From 70-18 sp041691815 (lineage in GTDB: Bacteria; Pseudomonadota; Alphaproteobacteria; Acetobacterales; Acetobacteraceae): a DNA stretch of 64,000 nt. Below the pieces are notes generated by a model. It was not told the origin of the DNA and ran no database searches. It was given only the letters and a program-made list of their open reading frames with translations. The stretch lies in NCBI GenBank assembly GCA_041691815.1, contig JBEPTZ010000008.1:1-64000 (forward strand), given 5' to 3'. Positions within the stretch are counted from its first letter, which is position 1. Each line of letters starts with the position of its first letter. The position numbers and the translations under genes were made by a program. Of this stretch, positions 18,442-26,754 are shown piece by piece.

Positions 18442-19332
18442 ATGTCATCAGCTTCCCCCCCGCGTCGCACCCGCCCCACCCTCGAGCACGCCGAACCCTG
18501 GACCGGCCCGCGCCCCGGCCATCGCCCGGTGCGCGCGGCCGCCAAGATCGCCGCCGTGTTGCTGTGGAGCGTGCCGGCGATCGCCGTGCAGGCCGCCCTG
18601 CTGCTGCTGTCGCGCCGGGCCGCCGCGGGGTTCGGCCGGTTCTACTGGCGGACGATCTATGTGCTGGTCGGCCTGCAGGTGCGGGTGATCGGCACGCGCA
18701 CCTCGCCGCGCGCCGACCGCCGGCCGGTGGTCTACGTCTCCAACCACTCCTCCTGGCTCGACATCCCGGTGCTCGGCGGCCGGCTCGATGCCTGCTTCAT
18801 CGCCAAGGACGAGGTGGGGCGCTGGCCGCTGGTCAGCACCATCGCCAAACTCGGCCGCACCGTCTATGTCCGCCGCTCCCGCACCAGCACCGGGCGCGAG
18901 CGCGACGACATGCAGGCCCGGCTGGCCGGCGGCGACAACCTGATCCTGTTCCCCGAGGGCACCACCTCCGACGGCGCCCGTGTGCTGCCGTTCCGCTCCG
19001 CCTTCCTGTCGATCGCCGAGGCCGCGGTCGGCGCCACCGGTCTGCCGCCGATCGTGCAGCCGGTGGCGGTGGTCTACGACGAGGCCAACGGCCTGCCGGT
19101 GATGCGTGCGCAGCGGCCGCTGTTCGCCTGGTATGGCGACATGGATATCGGCAGCCATCTCTGGCGCCTAGCCCAGCATCGCGGCCTGCGCGCCACCGTG
19201 CTGCTGCTGCCGCCGCTCGACCCCGCCGATTTCGCCGACCGCAAGGCGCTGACCCGCGCCACCTGGCAGGCGGTGGCCGATGGCGCCGCCACTTTGCGCC
19301 AGTACCGCCAGCCGGATGATCGAAACGCTTGA
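18442..19332 (+). CDS. 1-acyl-sn-glycerol-3-phosphate acyltransferase family protein
   Basis: A 296-aa PlsC-type acyltransferase that would transfer an acyl chain to a lysophospholipid at the inner membrane. Catalytic block I is NHSSWLD (His-x4-Asp, near residue 103), block III is FPEGTTSDG near 170, and one hydrophobic segment (AAVLLWSVPAIAVQAALLLL) sits near 36-55. The start at MSSASPP is preferred over one 20 codons earlier because the extra residues look non-coding. Acyl donor and true substrate are unknown; ornithine-lipid acyltransferases look similar. Confidence 0.88.
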   Translation: MSSASPPRRTRPTLEHAEPWTGPRPGHRPVRAAAKIAAVLLWSVPAIAVQAALLLLSRRAAAGFGRFYWRTIYVLVGLQVRVIGTRTSPRADRRPVVYVSNHSSWLDIPVLGGRLDACFIAKDEVGRWPLVSTIAKLGRTVYVRRSRTSTGRERDDMQARLAGGDNLILFPEGTTSDGARVLPFRSAFLSIAEAAVGATGLPPIVQPVAVVYDEANGLPVMRAQRPLFAWYGDMDIGSHLWRLAQHRGLRATVLLLPPLDPADFADRKALTRATWQAVADGAATLRQYRQPDDRNA

Positions 19333-19467
19333 CAGGCCCACCCTGCGATCTGCGACACTCCCCGCGTGCCCAGTCGTGTTCCCGGCTCTTGACCTTATGA
19401 TCGGCAGCGATGATTCCTCCGCCCGCGCCAGCGCATTCCGGCGCGCGGATGGATTGGAGCCGCCTCG

Positions 19468-20829
19468 ATGACCACGCCAGCACCTCGCCGCCTGCACATG
19501 ATCACCTGGGGCTGCCAGATGAATGTGTACGACAGCGGCCGCATGGTCGACGTGCTGGCGCCGCTCGGCTTCGTGCCGACTGCGGTTCCTGACGATGCCG
19601 ATATGGTTATATTGAATACCTGTCACATCCGCGACAAGGCGGCGGAGAAGGTTTTCTCAGAACTCGGCCGCCTGCGCGCGGTCAAAATCGCCCGCGCCGA
19701 GGCTGGCCAGACCACCATTTTAGCCGTCGCCGGCTGTGTTGCGCAGGCCGAAGGCGCCGAAATTGTCGCCAGGGCGCCCTATGTCGACATCGTTCTGGGC
19801 CCCCAGACCTACCACAAACTGCCCGAAATGGTCGCCCGCGCCAGCCGCGCCGCCGGCGCGGTGATCGAGACCGATTTCCCGGTGGAGAGCAAATTCGACC
19901 ATCTGCCGGACGCCTCGGGGCCGCAGGGCCTGACCGCGTTCCTGACCATCCAGGAAGGCTGCGACAAGTTCTGCAGCTTCTGCGTCGTCCCCTACACCCG
20001 CGGCGCCGAAGCCAGCCGTCCGGCTGCCGCCGTGCTGGCCGAGGCGCGCCGCCTGATCGCCCAGGGCAGCCGGGAGATTACCCTTTTAGGTCAGAATGTT
20101 AACGCCTGGCACGGCCTCGGCCCGGACGACCAGCCGGCCAGCTTCGCGCAGTTGATCCGCTGGCTGGCTGACCTGCCCGGCCTCGCCCGCATCCGCTACA
20201 CCACCTCGCACCCGCGCGACATGGACGCCGCGCTGATCGCCGCCCACGCCGAGGTGCCGGCGCTGATGCCGTTCCTGCATCTGCCGGTGCAGTCCGGCTC
20301 CGACCGCATGCTGGCGGCGATGAACCGCCGCCACACGGTGGCCGACTACCTTGATATCGTTGCCAAACTCCGCGCCGCCCGGCCGGACATCGCGCTGTCG
20401 TCGGATTTCATCGTCGGCCATCCCGGCGAGACCGAGGCGGATTTCCAGGCCACCATGGAGCTGGTCCGCGCCGTCCGCTTCGCCAGCGCCTTCAGCTTCA
20501 AATACTCCGCCCGCCCCGGCACCCCGGCGGCCGGCGCACCAATGCAGGTGGCCGAGGACGTGAAAGACCGCCGGTTGCAGGAACTGCAGGCGCTGCTGCG
20601 CGAACAGCAGAGCGAATTCAACGCGCTATGCGCCGGCCGCACCGTCGACGTGCTGATCACCCACCCCGGCCGCCGCCCCGGCCAGATCGGCGGCCGCACG
20701 CCGTGGTTGCAACCCGTCCACCTGAACGGCCCGGAATCGCTGATCGGCCGCATCCTGCCGGTGCAAATCGTCACCGGAAACCCCAATTCCCTGGTTGGAA
20801 CCCTCATCAAGGAGCTTGCCGGCGCTTGA
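19468..20829 (+). CDS. miaB: tRNA-2-methylthio-N6-dimethylallyladenosine synthase
   Basis: A 453-aa radical-SAM methylthiotransferase that modifies A37 of tRNAs reading UNN codons. The N-terminal cluster cysteines lie in WGCQMN, LNTCHIRDKA and AGCVAQAEG. The radical-SAM triad is C165, C169 and C172 in CDKFCSFC, and a C-terminal TRAM domain ends the chain. It heads the conserved order miaB-phoH-ybeY-corC, and its stop overlaps the TTG start proposed for phoH. Confidence 0.97.
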   Translation: MTTPAPRRLHMITWGCQMNVYDSGRMVDVLAPLGFVPTAVPDDADMVILNTCHIRDKAAEKVFSELGRLRAVKIARAEAGQTTILAVAGCVAQAEGAEIVARAPYVDIVLGPQTYHKLPEMVARASRAAGAVIETDFPVESKFDHLPDASGPQGLTAFLTIQEGCDKFCSFCVVPYTRGAEASRPAAAVLAEARRLIAQGSREITLLGQNVNAWHGLGPDDQPASFAQLIRWLADLPGLARIRYTTSHPRDMDAALIAAHAEVPALMPFLHLPVQSGSDRMLAAMNRRHTVADYLDIVAKLRAARPDIALSSDFIVGHPGETEADFQATMELVRAVRFASAFSFKYSARPGTPAAGAPMQVAEDVKDRRLQELQALLREQQSEFNALCAGRTVDVLITHPGRRPGQIGGRTPWLQPVHLNGPESLIGRILPVQIVTGNPNSLVGTLIKELAGA

Positions 20830-21884
20830 CCCAGATCACCGCGTCTCCGGCCGACCGTATCGCTGCAACCCGCGTCGGGCTCGGGCCGGCGGACAAGGCG
20901 GTGACCCTGCATTTCGCCGACAACGCGTTATTATCCCAGCTTCTCGGCGATCACGACCGGCATCTGGTGCGCGTCGAGCAGGGCCTCGGGGTGCGGCTGT
21001 CCTGCCGCGGCAACCGGCTGGCGATCTCCGGCGACCCGGCCCGGGTGGAAGCGGCACACGCCGCCCTCACCGGCCTCTACCGCCGGCTGGAACGCGGCGA
21101 ACAGCTCACCCCCTCGCTGGTCGACGCCGCCATCCGGCTGGCCGAAATCGACGACCCCCGCCTGCCGCTGTCCGACCTGCCGGCGATCCGCACCAAGCGC
21201 GGCGCCATCGGCCCGCGCAGCGCCGGGCAGGCGACCTACATGGAGATGCTCGGCGAGCACGAGATGGTGTTCGGCATCGGCCCGGCCGGCACCGGCAAGA
21301 CCTATCTCGCGGTCGCCCAGGCGGTCGCCATGCTGATGGCCGGCAAGGTTGACCGCATCGTCCTCTCCCGCCCGGCAGTCGAGGCCGGCGAGCGGCTGGG
21401 CTTCCTGCCCGGCGACCTGAAGGAGAAGGTGGACCCCTACCTCCGCCCGCTGTACGACGCTTTGCACGACATGATGCCCGGCGACCAGGTGACCAAGCGC
21501 ATGGGCACCGGCGAGATCGAGGTGGCGCCGCTGGCTTTCATGCGCGGCCGTACTTTGGCCCATGCCTTTGTTATCCTTGACGAAGCGCAGAACACCACGC
21601 CGGTGCAGATGAAGATGTTCCTCACCCGCATGGGCGAGGGCACCCGCATGGTGATCGCCGGCGACCTCTCGCAGGTGGACCTGCCGAAAGGCGTCCGCTC
21701 CGGCCTGCGCGATGCGCTGGAGACGCTGGAAGGCGTGCCCGGCCTCGCCGTCTGCCGGTTTGATAAGCGCGACGTGGTGCGGCATCCGCTGGTCGCCCGC
21801 ATCGTCGACGCCTATGATCAGCGCAGCACCGCCGAAAAGGACACCAGCATGCGCCGGACCAGCGTCGAGGGCGACGCCAGCTAG
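20826..21884 (+). CDS. phoH: PhoH family ATPase
   Basis: A 352-aa PhoH-like protein (PhoL type), an ATPase linked to RNA metabolism. Walker A is GPAGTGKT near residue 155 and Walker B is FVILDEAQNT near 247. The N-terminal 130 residues form the KH-like region common in this type. No ATG fits; the best start is TTG at 20826, sharing bases with the miaB stop and lying 11 bases after AAGGAG, so translation is probably coupled. The stop is followed directly by the ybeY ATG. Confidence 0.94.
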   Translation: MTQITASPADRIAATRVGLGPADKAVTLHFADNALLSQLLGDHDRHLVRVEQGLGVRLSCRGNRLAISGDPARVEAAHAALTGLYRRLERGEQLTPSLVDAAIRLAEIDDPRLPLSDLPAIRTKRGAIGPRSAGQATYMEMLGEHEMVFGIGPAGTGKTYLAVAQAVAMLMAGKVDRIVLSRPAVEAGERLGFLPGDLKEKVDPYLRPLYDALHDMMPGDQVTKRMGTGEIEVAPLAFMRGRTLAHAFVILDEAQNTTPVQMKMFLTRMGEGTRMVIAGDLSQVDLPKGVRSGLRDALETLEGVPGLAVCRFDKRDVVRHPLVARIVDAYDQRSTAEKDTSMRRTSVEGDAS

Positions 21885-22331
21885 ATGGACCCCGGAACTA
21901 GACGCGGCCCCGCGCATGCTGAAGCCGGGGTCGAGATCATCATCGAAGACCCCGCCTGGCGCCGCTTCCTGCGCAACCCCGAGGCACTGGCCCGCCGCGC
22001 GGCATTGCTCGCCGGCGTGCCGGTCACCGTGGTGCTGTCGTCGGACAGCCACGTCAAACGGCTGAACGCCCGCCACCGCGGCCGCAACAAGCCGACCAAC
22101 GTGCTGACCTTCGAGTCCGGCGACGTGGTGCTGGCGCTCGGCACCATCCGCCGCGAGGCGCTGGCCGCCGGCAAACGCCCGGCGCACCACCTGGCGCACC
22201 TGGTGGTGCACGGCGCACTGCACCTGCAAGGCCACGACCACCACGCCGCCGGCGAGGCCCGCCGCATGGAAATGCGCGAGACCTGGCTGCTGCGCCGGCT
22301 CGGGGTGCCTAATCCGTGGAGGGGAACGTGA
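21885..22331 (+). CDS. ybeY: Endoribonuclease / rRNA maturation factor YbeY
   Basis: A 148-aa metal-dependent endoribonuclease for 16S rRNA 3' maturation and ribosome quality control. The zinc motif is HGALHLQGHDH near residues 108-118 (H-x3-H-x5-H). PTNVLTFESGD near 68-78 is the second conserved block. The loop between the two is shorter than in E. coli YbeY. The ATG abuts the phoH stop. Confidence 0.94.
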   Translation: MDPGTRRGPAHAEAGVEIIIEDPAWRRFLRNPEALARRAALLAGVPVTVVLSSDSHVKRLNARHRGRNKPTNVLTFESGDVVLALGTIRREALAAGKRPAHHLAHLVVHGALHLQGHDHHAAGEARRMEMRETWLLRRLGVPNPWRGT

Positions 22332-22332
22332 A

Positions 22333-22458
22333 GTCTTCTTTGTTTGAAAACAAAGAAGCAAAAAAACTTCATCCCCTGGAGTGTACGGAATCTCCCGCGC
22401 CTCGCGGTTGCAAGGCGGATAAAAATTTTTTGGTTCTTTTTTTTCAAAAAAGAACACC
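22333..22458. repeat. AT-hairpin composite element (copy 4)
   Basis: The left hairpin is CTTCTTTGTTT against AAACAAAGAAG (22335-22358), then CAAAAAAACTTCATCCC. The core ends with TTGCAAGGCGGATAAAAA. The right hairpin is GGTTCTTTTTTTT against AAAAAAGAAC, near 22433-22453. It fills the gap between ybeY and the CorC-like gene. Confidence 0.78.
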
Positions 22459-22476
22459 TTTCTTATTACCTGAGCC

Positions 22477-23349
22477 ATGAAGAAAATGCTGACAGACCTG
22501 CTACGCCATCGCCTGCGCCGCCGCCCGGCGGAGCACAGCGTGCGTGATTCCATCGCCGAACTGGTGCAGGAGGCCGCTGACGAGCCGCCGAGACCGGGCC
22601 ACCTGCCGGAGCTGGACCGGCAGGAGCGGGCGTTGATTGCCAATGTGCTGCGCCTGCGCGGCATGACGGCGGACGATGTGATGGTGCCGCGCGCCGACAT
22701 CGTGGCGATGAATCTCGACAGCACCTTGGAGCAGGCGATCGCGCTGATCCGCGATGACGGCCATTCCCGGCTGCCGGTGTATCGCGAGCAGTTGGATGAT
22801 ATTGCCGGCATGGTCCACATCAAGGACGTGTTCGGCTATGTCGGCCGGCCCGAGGCGTTCAAGCTGGAGGCGATCTTGCGCCGCCCGCTGCTGGTGGCGC
22901 CGCAGATCCCGGTGCTCGACCTGCTGTTGCAGATGCGCCAGGCGCGCATGCATCTGGCGCTGGTGGTGGATGAATACGGCGGCATCGACGGGCTGGTGAC
23001 CATCGAGGACCTGGTCGAGGAGATCGTCGGCGATATTTCCGACGAGCATGACGAGGTCAATGGCCCGATGGTGACCGAGCGGGCGGACGGCGCGCTGGAC
23101 ATGAATGCGCGGCTGCCGATCGCCGAGTTCGAGGCGCGGATGGGCCCGATCCTGACCGATGACGAACGCGAGGCCGATATCGACACCATCGGCGGGCTGG
23201 TGTTCACGCTGGCGGGTCGGGTGCCGGCCAAGGGCGAGGTGCTGGGGCATTCCTCGGGCGTGGAGTTCCGCGTGCTGGATGCCGATGCGCGGCATATCCG
23301 CAGGCTGCGGGTGCGCCGGGCGGCGCCGCAGCAGGCGGCGGCCGAATAG
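22477..23349 (+). CDS. CorC/TlyC-type CBS-domain protein
   Basis: A 290-aa cytoplasmic protein with two CBS domains (about residues 65-190) and a C-terminal CorC_HlyC domain (about 200-280). Key stretches are MTADDVMVPRADIVAMN, DGHSRLPVYRE, LVVDEYGGIDGLVTIEDLVEEIVGDI and DIDTIGGLVFTLAGRVP. It lacks the DUF21 membrane domain of the larger relatives, as usual for CorC. Family members are linked to magnesium/cobalt efflux. Normally lnt follows in this operon; here it does not. Confidence 0.93.
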   Translation: MKKMLTDLLRHRLRRRPAEHSVRDSIAELVQEAADEPPRPGHLPELDRQERALIANVLRLRGMTADDVMVPRADIVAMNLDSTLEQAIALIRDDGHSRLPVYREQLDDIAGMVHIKDVFGYVGRPEAFKLEAILRRPLLVAPQIPVLDLLLQMRQARMHLALVVDEYGGIDGLVTIEDLVEEIVGDISDEHDEVNGPMVTERADGALDMNARLPIAEFEARMGPILTDDEREADIDTIGGLVFTLAGRVPAKGEVLGHSSGVEFRVLDADARHIRRLRVRRAAPQQAAAE

Positions 23350-23441
23350 CGCCGCTCACGCAGCCGTGTGGCCCGGCGCCATCCGGCTGCCATGATCGCG
23401 GCATTGACTGTGCGGGTGAAACAGACCTGGAGGCCCGACCG

Positions 23442-23603
23442 ATGACCGACAGCGATTATGCCCGCAAGCTCGCCCAGCTCGACCATCTGCTGAACGATCC
23501 GGATGCTCCGATGAAGCCGAGCCTGGTCTGGGCGCTGCTGGCAGAAATCTCGCAGCATGACGCCGCGGGAGCCCAGTCCGCGCCGGGCGGCACAGCCGAC
23601 TAA
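23442..23603 (+). CDS. Small hypothetical protein, 53 aa
   Basis: The ORF starts ATG at 23442, preceded by TGGAGG with good spacing, and encodes 53 residues. The core, LAQLDHLLNDPDAPMKPSLV, then WALLAEISQHD, is acidic and helical and looks like short proteins annotated as hypothetical in Acetobacteraceae. It resembles a fragment of release-factor N-termini, though I would not call it one. It sits between the CorC-like gene and the convergent hydrolase. Confidence 0.65.
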   Translation: MTDSDYARKLAQLDHLLNDPDAPMKPSLVWALLAEISQHDAAGAQSAPGGTAD

Positions 23604-23640
23604 CCGGGGGCGGACCAGCTTCGCCGCATCGCTGCGCCGG

Positions 23641-24381
23641 TTATCCGGCCGGGCAATGCTCGGTTTTGCCGTCGAGGAACGCCGCGAGGCAGGCGCCGAA
23701 CCGGGCGTCGAACGCCGGTTCGTAGCCGCCCATATGGCCCTGCGGCTCTGCCGGGCGGTCGATCACCAGCAGTTTCATGCCGGTATGCCTTGCCGCCTGG
23801 CGGGCCAGGGCGATGCGTTTTGCCGCCCCCGGCTCCAGCGGATCGCCGCGCAGGGTGACGAAGGCGAAGCGGGCGGGGTGGCTGTGCTGCAGCGGGATCG
23901 CCTTGATCCGTTCCGCGAAGGCGGCGATGGCGGCCGGGCGGCGCTTCGGGTCGGTGCCGTGTGCGGCCGGCGAGATTGCCGCCACCGCGTCGATCAGCTT
24001 CGGCTCGGCGAGTGCGGCGAGCACGATGAAGGCGCCGCGCGAGTGGCCGGCCACCACCACCCGGCGATAGCCGCGCTGGCGCAGGGTTCTCACGCCTTGC
24101 AGCAGTGCCGCGCCGCTGTCCTCCAGCTTGTCGTGGCCGGGGGTGCGGTCCAGCCGCCAGATGTCGTAGCCGAGCGCCGCCATGCGGCCGACCCAGGGCT
24201 GGGCCGCCGGCGGGGTGGGATACTGGCCTTTGTCGTAGGCGCCGTGCAGCCATATCACCACGCCGCGCGCCATGCCGGGCCCGACCACGGTGAATTGCGG
24301 CGAGGGGTGCAGCACCGGGATTTGCGCGCGCGCCGCCAGCGGGGCGGCCAGCAGCGCCAGCAGGGCGATCAGCCGAAGCAT
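23641..24381 (-). CDS. Exported alpha/beta hydrolase
   Basis: A 246-aa protein with a signal peptide (MLRLIALLALLAAPLAARAQ) and an alpha/beta hydrolase fold. The nucleophile elbow is GHSRG near residues 108-112, the oxyanion strand is VIWLHGAYDKG near 41-51, and late PAEPQGHMGG could supply the catalytic His. It is a serine esterase or peptidase of unknown substrate, probably periplasmic. Its first codons overlap the end of rdgB by 13 bases, so it belongs to the rph-rdgB operon, where hemW is more usual. Confidence 0.85.
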   Translation of the reverse strand: MLRLIALLALLAAPLAARAQIPVLHPSPQFTVVGPGMARGVVIWLHGAYDKGQYPTPPAAQPWVGRMAALGYDIWRLDRTPGHDKLEDSGAALLQGVRTLRQRGYRRVVVAGHSRGAFIVLAALAEPKLIDAVAAISPAAHGTDPKRRPAAIAAFAERIKAIPLQHSHPARFAFVTLRGDPLEPGAAKRIALARQAARHTGMKLLVIDRPAEPQGHMGGYEPAFDARFGACLAAFLDGKTEHCPAG

Positions 24382-24968
24382 GCGTCCAGCAGTTGCGCGA
24401 AGGCGCGGGCGCGGTGGCTGGTGGCGTGCTTGTGGGCCTGGTCCATCTCGCCATAGGTCTCGGCGCCGCCTTCCGGCACGAAGATCGGGTCGTAGCCGAA
24501 GCCGCGATCGCCGCGTGGCGGCCAGACCATGGCGCCATCCACCCGGCCCTCGAAACAGGCGGTGTCGCCGTCCGGCCACGCGAGGCACAGCGCGCAGGTG
24601 AACCAGGCGGCGCGGTTGGGGTCGTCGCCGGTTTCGGCCAGCACGCGGGCCATGGCGGCGGTGAAATCCTTGTGCGGGCCGGCCCAGCGGGCAGAGTAGA
24701 TGCCCGGCGCGCCGTTCAGTGCGGCGACCGAGAAGCCGCTGTCGTCGGCCAGCGCCGGCAGGTTGCTGGCGGTGGCGGCGGCCAGGGCCTTGAGTTTGGC
24801 GTTGCCGATAAAGTCAGGCGCGGTCTCCTCCGGCTCGGGCAGGCCCAGCGCGTCGGCGGAGACCACTTCGACGCCCAGCGGGGCCAGCATGGCGGCGATT
24901 TCGCGCAGCTTGCCTTGGTTGTGGGTGGCCAGCACCAGGCGCTGGCCCGGAGGGAGGCGGCGGGTCAT
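24369..24968 (-). CDS. rdgB: Non-canonical purine NTP pyrophosphatase
   Basis: A 199-aa HAM1-family enzyme that hydrolyses dITP, XTP and ITP to monophosphates and so keeps damaged purines out of DNA. The signature begins LVLATHNQGKLREI (residues 11-24), with LADDSGFSV near 72, PGIYSARWAG near 86, FGYDPIFVPEGG near 156 and the terminal SHRARAF. Its ATG overlaps the rph stop by four bases. Confidence 0.96.
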   Translation of the reverse strand: MTRRLPPGQRLVLATHNQGKLREIAAMLAPLGVEVVSADALGLPEPEETAPDFIGNAKLKALAAATASNLPALADDSGFSVAALNGAPGIYSARWAGPHKDFTAAMARVLAETGDDPNRAAWFTCALCLAWPDGDTACFEGRVDGAMVWPPRGDRGFGYDPIFVPEGGAETYGEMDQAHKHATSHRARAFAQLLDACFG

Positions 24969-25681
24969 GCGGCTTCGATGGCCGCTCGCTGCGCGGCGAA
25001 CAACTGCGCGGTGCCGTGCTTGGCAAGGGTGAGAAGCTGGTTGAACTGCGGCTCGCTGAACGGGTCTTTTTCGGCGGTGGCCTGGATTTCCACGATCCCA
25101 CCATCGGTGAGCACGAAGTTGGCGTCCGCCTCGGCGTTGCTGTCCTCCTGGTAGTCGAGGTCGAGCACCGCGCCACCCTCCACCAGGCCGCAGGAGACGG
25201 CGGCGACCTGGCCGATCAGCGGGATGGTCTTGAGTACGTTCATCTTTACCAGATGTTTGAGCGCCAGATGCAGCGCCACCCAGGCGCCGGTGATGCTGGC
25301 GCAGCGGGTGCCGCCATCGGCGTTCAGCACGTCGCAGTCGAGCGTGATGGTCATTTCGCCGAGCGCCTTGCGATCCACCACGGCGCGCAGCGAGCGGCCG
25401 ATAAGCCGTTGAATCTCCTGGGTGCGGCCGGATTGCTTGCCGCGCGCCGCCTCGCGATCGCCGCGGGTGTGGGTGGCGCGCGGCAGCATGCCGTATTCCG
25501 CGGTGACCCAGCCGAGGCCGGAATTGCGCATGAACGGCGGCACCCGCGACTCGACGCTGGCGGCGCACAGCACCTCGGTGCCGCCCATGCGGATCAGGCA
25601 GGAGCCTTCGGCGTGGTGGGAGAAGCCGGGGGTGATGGAGAGGGCGCGCAGCGCGTCGTGGGTTCGGCCGGAGGGACGCAT
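24965..25681 (-). CDS. rph: Ribonuclease PH
   Basis: A 238-aa phosphorolytic 3'-5' exonuclease that trims tRNA 3' ends. Landmarks are RMGGTEVLCAASVE, GWVTAEYGMLPRATHTR near residues 57-73, the phosphate-binding RTQEIQRLIGRSLRAV near 86-101, and DCDVLNADGGTRCASITGA near 114-132. The start at MRPSGRTHDALR matches family length. It is first in the minus-strand run rph-rdgB-hydrolase and divergent from the oxidoreductase gene. Confidence 0.96.
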   Translation of the reverse strand: MRPSGRTHDALRALSITPGFSHHAEGSCLIRMGGTEVLCAASVESRVPPFMRNSGLGWVTAEYGMLPRATHTRGDREAARGKQSGRTQEIQRLIGRSLRAVVDRKALGEMTITLDCDVLNADGGTRCASITGAWVALHLALKHLVKMNVLKTIPLIGQVAAVSCGLVEGGAVLDLDYQEDSNAEADANFVLTDGGIVEIQATAEKDPFSEPQFNQLLTLAKHGTAQLFAAQRAAIEAA

Positions 25682-25767
25682 GGGGGATTCGCCTGGAATG
25701 TTGGCCCCCGCTATGGCGTCCGCCGCCGGCTTGCGCAAGAGTCCCGCCGATTCGGAGGGTTGGACAC

Positions 25768-26730
25768 ATGCTAAATCTGGGAATTATCGGCGCCGGCATC
25801 ATGGGCGAACGGATGGCCCGCGCCGCATTGGAGCAGGCGGTGGATGCGGTGCGGATCACCGGCATCTGGGACCCGGCGGCCGAGGCGATGGCGCGGATCG
25901 GCGCGGCGTTGCCGGCGATCCCGCAGGCGGCGAGCGTGGCGGCGCTGATCGAGGCGGCGGAGTGCGTGTACATCGCCTCGCCGCCGGCCACCCATCTGGC
26001 GCATGCGGCGGCGGCATTGGCGCAAAACCGGTCGATTTTCTGCGAAAAACCGCTGGCCGTGGACGTGGCGGCAGCGAGCGAATTCGTCGCCGTGCATTCG
26101 AATGCACGGACGGCGGTGAACTTTCCGATGGCGTCGTCCGCCGGGGTGGCGACGTTGCGTGGGTGGCTCGATGCCGGGGTGATCGGCACGCCGCGCGCGT
26201 TGTCGATCGAGGTGGCGTTCGCGACCTGGCCGCGGCCGTGGCAGCGCGACGCAGTGGGTTGGCTCGACCGCACGGCGCAGGGCGGGTTTACCCGCGAGGT
26301 GGTCTCGCACTTCCTGTTCCTCACCCGGCGGCTGTGTGGGGCGATGACGCTGCTGGCGCGCGAGGCGCAATTTCCCGAGGCGGGCCGCAGCGAGCGGGCG
26401 ATCAGTGCGACGTTGCAGGCGGGCGGGCTGCCGGTGAGTCTTTCTGGCGGCGTCGGCACCACCGCGAAGGACGATCACAATCTCTGGACGCTGACCGGAG
26501 ATGCCGGCGCGATCCGGCTGCGCGACTGGTCGGTGGCCGAGCGGCGGCTGGCCGATGGCAGCTGGCAGGCCGATCCTGCGGCGATGGCCAATGAGCGCAC
26601 CCGGCCGCTGGTGCTGAAGCGGCAGCTGGAGGGGGTGGCGCGGATGACCGCCGGCCAGCCGCACCATCTGGCGACGCTTCAGGAGGCGCTGGAGGTGCAG
26701 ATGGTGGTGGAGCGGATTCTGGCTGGCTGA
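25768..26730 (+). CDS. Gfo/Idh/MocA family oxidoreductase
   Basis: A 320-aa NAD(P)-dependent sugar-type dehydrogenase. The Rossmann motif is GIIGAGIMGERMA at residues 5-17, and the active-site EKPLAVDV lies near 93-100. The C-terminal domain has GWLDRTAQGGFTREVVSHF in place of the usual Gly-Gly-Gly-x-x-x-D-x-x-x-H pattern. Substrate unknown. Residues 111-115 (VHSNA) are encoded by the recurrent 12-bp palindrome described separately. It ends 24 bases before hrcA. Confidence 0.85.
   Translation: MLNLGIIGAGIMGERMARAALEQAVDAVRITGIWDPAAEAMARIGAALPAIPQAASVAALIEAAECVYIASPPATHLAHAAAALAQNRSIFCEKPLAVDVAAASEFVAVHSNARTAVNFPMASSAGVATLRGWLDAGVIGTPRALSIEVAFATWPRPWQRDAVGWLDRTAQGGFTREVVSHFLFLTRRLCGAMTLLAREAQFPEAGRSERAISATLQAGGLPVSLSGGVGTTAKDDHNLWTLTGDAGAIRLRDWSVAERRLADGSWQADPAAMANERTRPLVLKRQLEGVARMTAGQPHHLATLQEALEVQMVVERILAG
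26091..26108. repeat. GCATTCGAATGC palindrome, site 1
   Basis: The core 12-mer at 26094-26105 is extended here to an 18-bp perfect palindrome (CGTGCATTCGAATGCACG). It lies inside the oxidoreductase gene in the frame Val-His-Ser-Asn-Ala. Confidence 0.8.
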
Positions 26731-26754
26731 AATCAGCGGAACCCTGCCAATATA

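Noticed and set aside
23442..23603. Calling the 53-aa ORF peptide chain release factor
   Set aside because: The resemblance is to a short N-terminal stretch only; no GGQ or codon-recognition motif is present.
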